Origin: Bacteroidales bacterium UBA1223
GTDB taxonomy: Bacteria > Bacteroidota > Bacteroidia > Bacteroidales > P3
Assembly: GCA_002309155.1 (NCBI GenBank)
Contig: DBXB01000024.1
Span: forward strand, 1 to 31,206
DNA: 31,206 nucleotides
Direction of reading: 5' to 3'
Part shown: positions 31,008-31,206 of the stretch, piece after piece
Layout of the letters: the number at the start of each line of letters is the position of its first letter
Position numbering within the stretch: the first letter of the stretch is position 1
Position numbers and translations under genes: made by a program
Notes under the pieces: generated by a model
Databases searched by the model: none
Told to the model about the DNA's origin: nothing
What the model saw: only the letters and a program-made list of their open reading frames with translations

Positions 31008-31012
31008 TTTAT

Positions 31013-31206
31013 ATGACAGAATTTGAGAAATTTGCCACACGTCATTGTGGCATCAGTAGCACCACCTACAGCAAATACACCTCGGCAATCAACCGCAACC
31101 CCGTGGCTGGCAACATAGTCACCGACTCCCTCACCCCCTACATCATCGAGGAGCGTCAACTCAACATGACCCAGATGGACGTCTTCAGCCGTCTGATGAT
31201 GGACCG
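31013..31206 (+). CDS. clpP: ATP-dependent Clp protease proteolytic subunit, N-terminal part
   Basis: The first 64 codons and two bases of the next lie in the window, and the gene runs off the edge. The peptide begins MTEFEKFATRHCGISS and contains LTPYIIEERQLNMTQMDVFS followed by RLMMDR, which matches the start of Bacteroidota ClpP, including the conserved N-terminal loop and the DVFSRLMMDR helix that precedes the Ser-His-Asp core. ClpP forms the chambered serine protease that works with ClpX or ClpA-type unfoldases in protein quality control. The catalytic residues are outside the window. The ATG at 31013 is fixed by the family N-terminus. Its leader is the long phased 9-bp array, and no conventional promoter was found between trmD and clpP. 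Confidence 0.92.
   Translation, partial: MTEFEKFATRHCGISSTTYSKYTSAINRNPVAGNIVTDSLTPYIIEERQLNMTQMDVFSRLMMD

Noticed and set aside
30774..31016. 80-codon open frame of Ser-Arg-Lys and Leu-Asn repeats
   Set aside because: It is the 9-bp array read in one frame. A period that is a multiple of three cannot create stops if one unit has none. There is no start signal and it overlaps the clpP ATG.
30788..31159. Minus-strand 123-codon frame with FERFKGFERFKGF repeats
   Set aside because: Same array read backwards, running into antisense of clpP. No independent coding evidence.

Overview
The window reads as chromosomal DNA of a member of the Bacteroidota, most likely order Bacteroidales. The reasons are a full-length SprA (type IX secretion translocon), substrates with T9SS and CHU_C-type C-terminal domains, TAnnTTTG-type promoter boxes, weak or absent Shine-Dalgarno sequences, and several families (AGCS symporter layout, YciO-like protein, CC/PP metal-locus protein, membrane-anchored conserved protein) usual in that group. 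No tRNA, rRNA, insertion sequence, prophage or CRISPR array was seen. Most genes are housekeeping.

Layout. 1-99 is the 3' end of an unidentified gene with a bidirectional-looking terminator. 170-1087 (-) is a diacylglycerol-kinase-like lipid kinase. 1266-4023 (+) holds a small Cys-containing secreted protein, lepA and a membrane-anchored protein. 4032-4097 is a pair of REP-like palindromes. 4123-9471 (-) holds a lipoprotein, then a probable stress operon (ECF sigma factor, membrane protein with a CHU_C domain, and one polypeptide fusing free-methionine-R-sulfoxide reductase to MsrA), preceded by an M1-like T9SS-secreted peptidase. 9541-12416 (-) is a probable metal-handling set: HMA protein, TonB-dependent receptor and CC/PP protein. 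12702-13634 is a repeat-containing lipoprotein. 13752-14024 (-) is the decayed C-terminal domain of a T9SS substrate. 14118-16109 (+) holds a YciO/TsaC-like protein, a holin-like membrane protein and panC. 16221-26983 (+) holds an M64 peptidase, a beta-helix lipoprotein, ruvA and sprA. 27181-31206 (+) holds an AGCS symporter, an M23/LysM hydrolase, trmD and the start of clpP.

The most striking unexplained structure is intergenic. Strictly phased 9-bp (sometimes 8-bp) degenerate tandem repeats sit just before start codons, always in the same orientation relative to the downstream gene. Four intervals share one bipartite order: a block of TCTAGAAAN units, then units of the CCTTTAAAC/CTTTCAAAC type, then the start codon. 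All four lie between two co-directional genes (lepA/3478 gene, TonB receptor/HMA gene, sprA/symporter, trmD/clpP), and no intrinsic terminator is visible in any of them. The array before clpP has 24 uninterrupted 9-bp units and includes a perfect 54-bp tandem duplication. I do not know of a described function for this element.

Working together: SprA would export the M1-like peptidase and, before its decay, the protein whose C-terminal domain survives as a relic. The sigma factor, CHU_C membrane protein and Msr fusion probably form one regulated oxidative-damage unit. The HMA, TonB and CC/PP genes probably act together on a metal.
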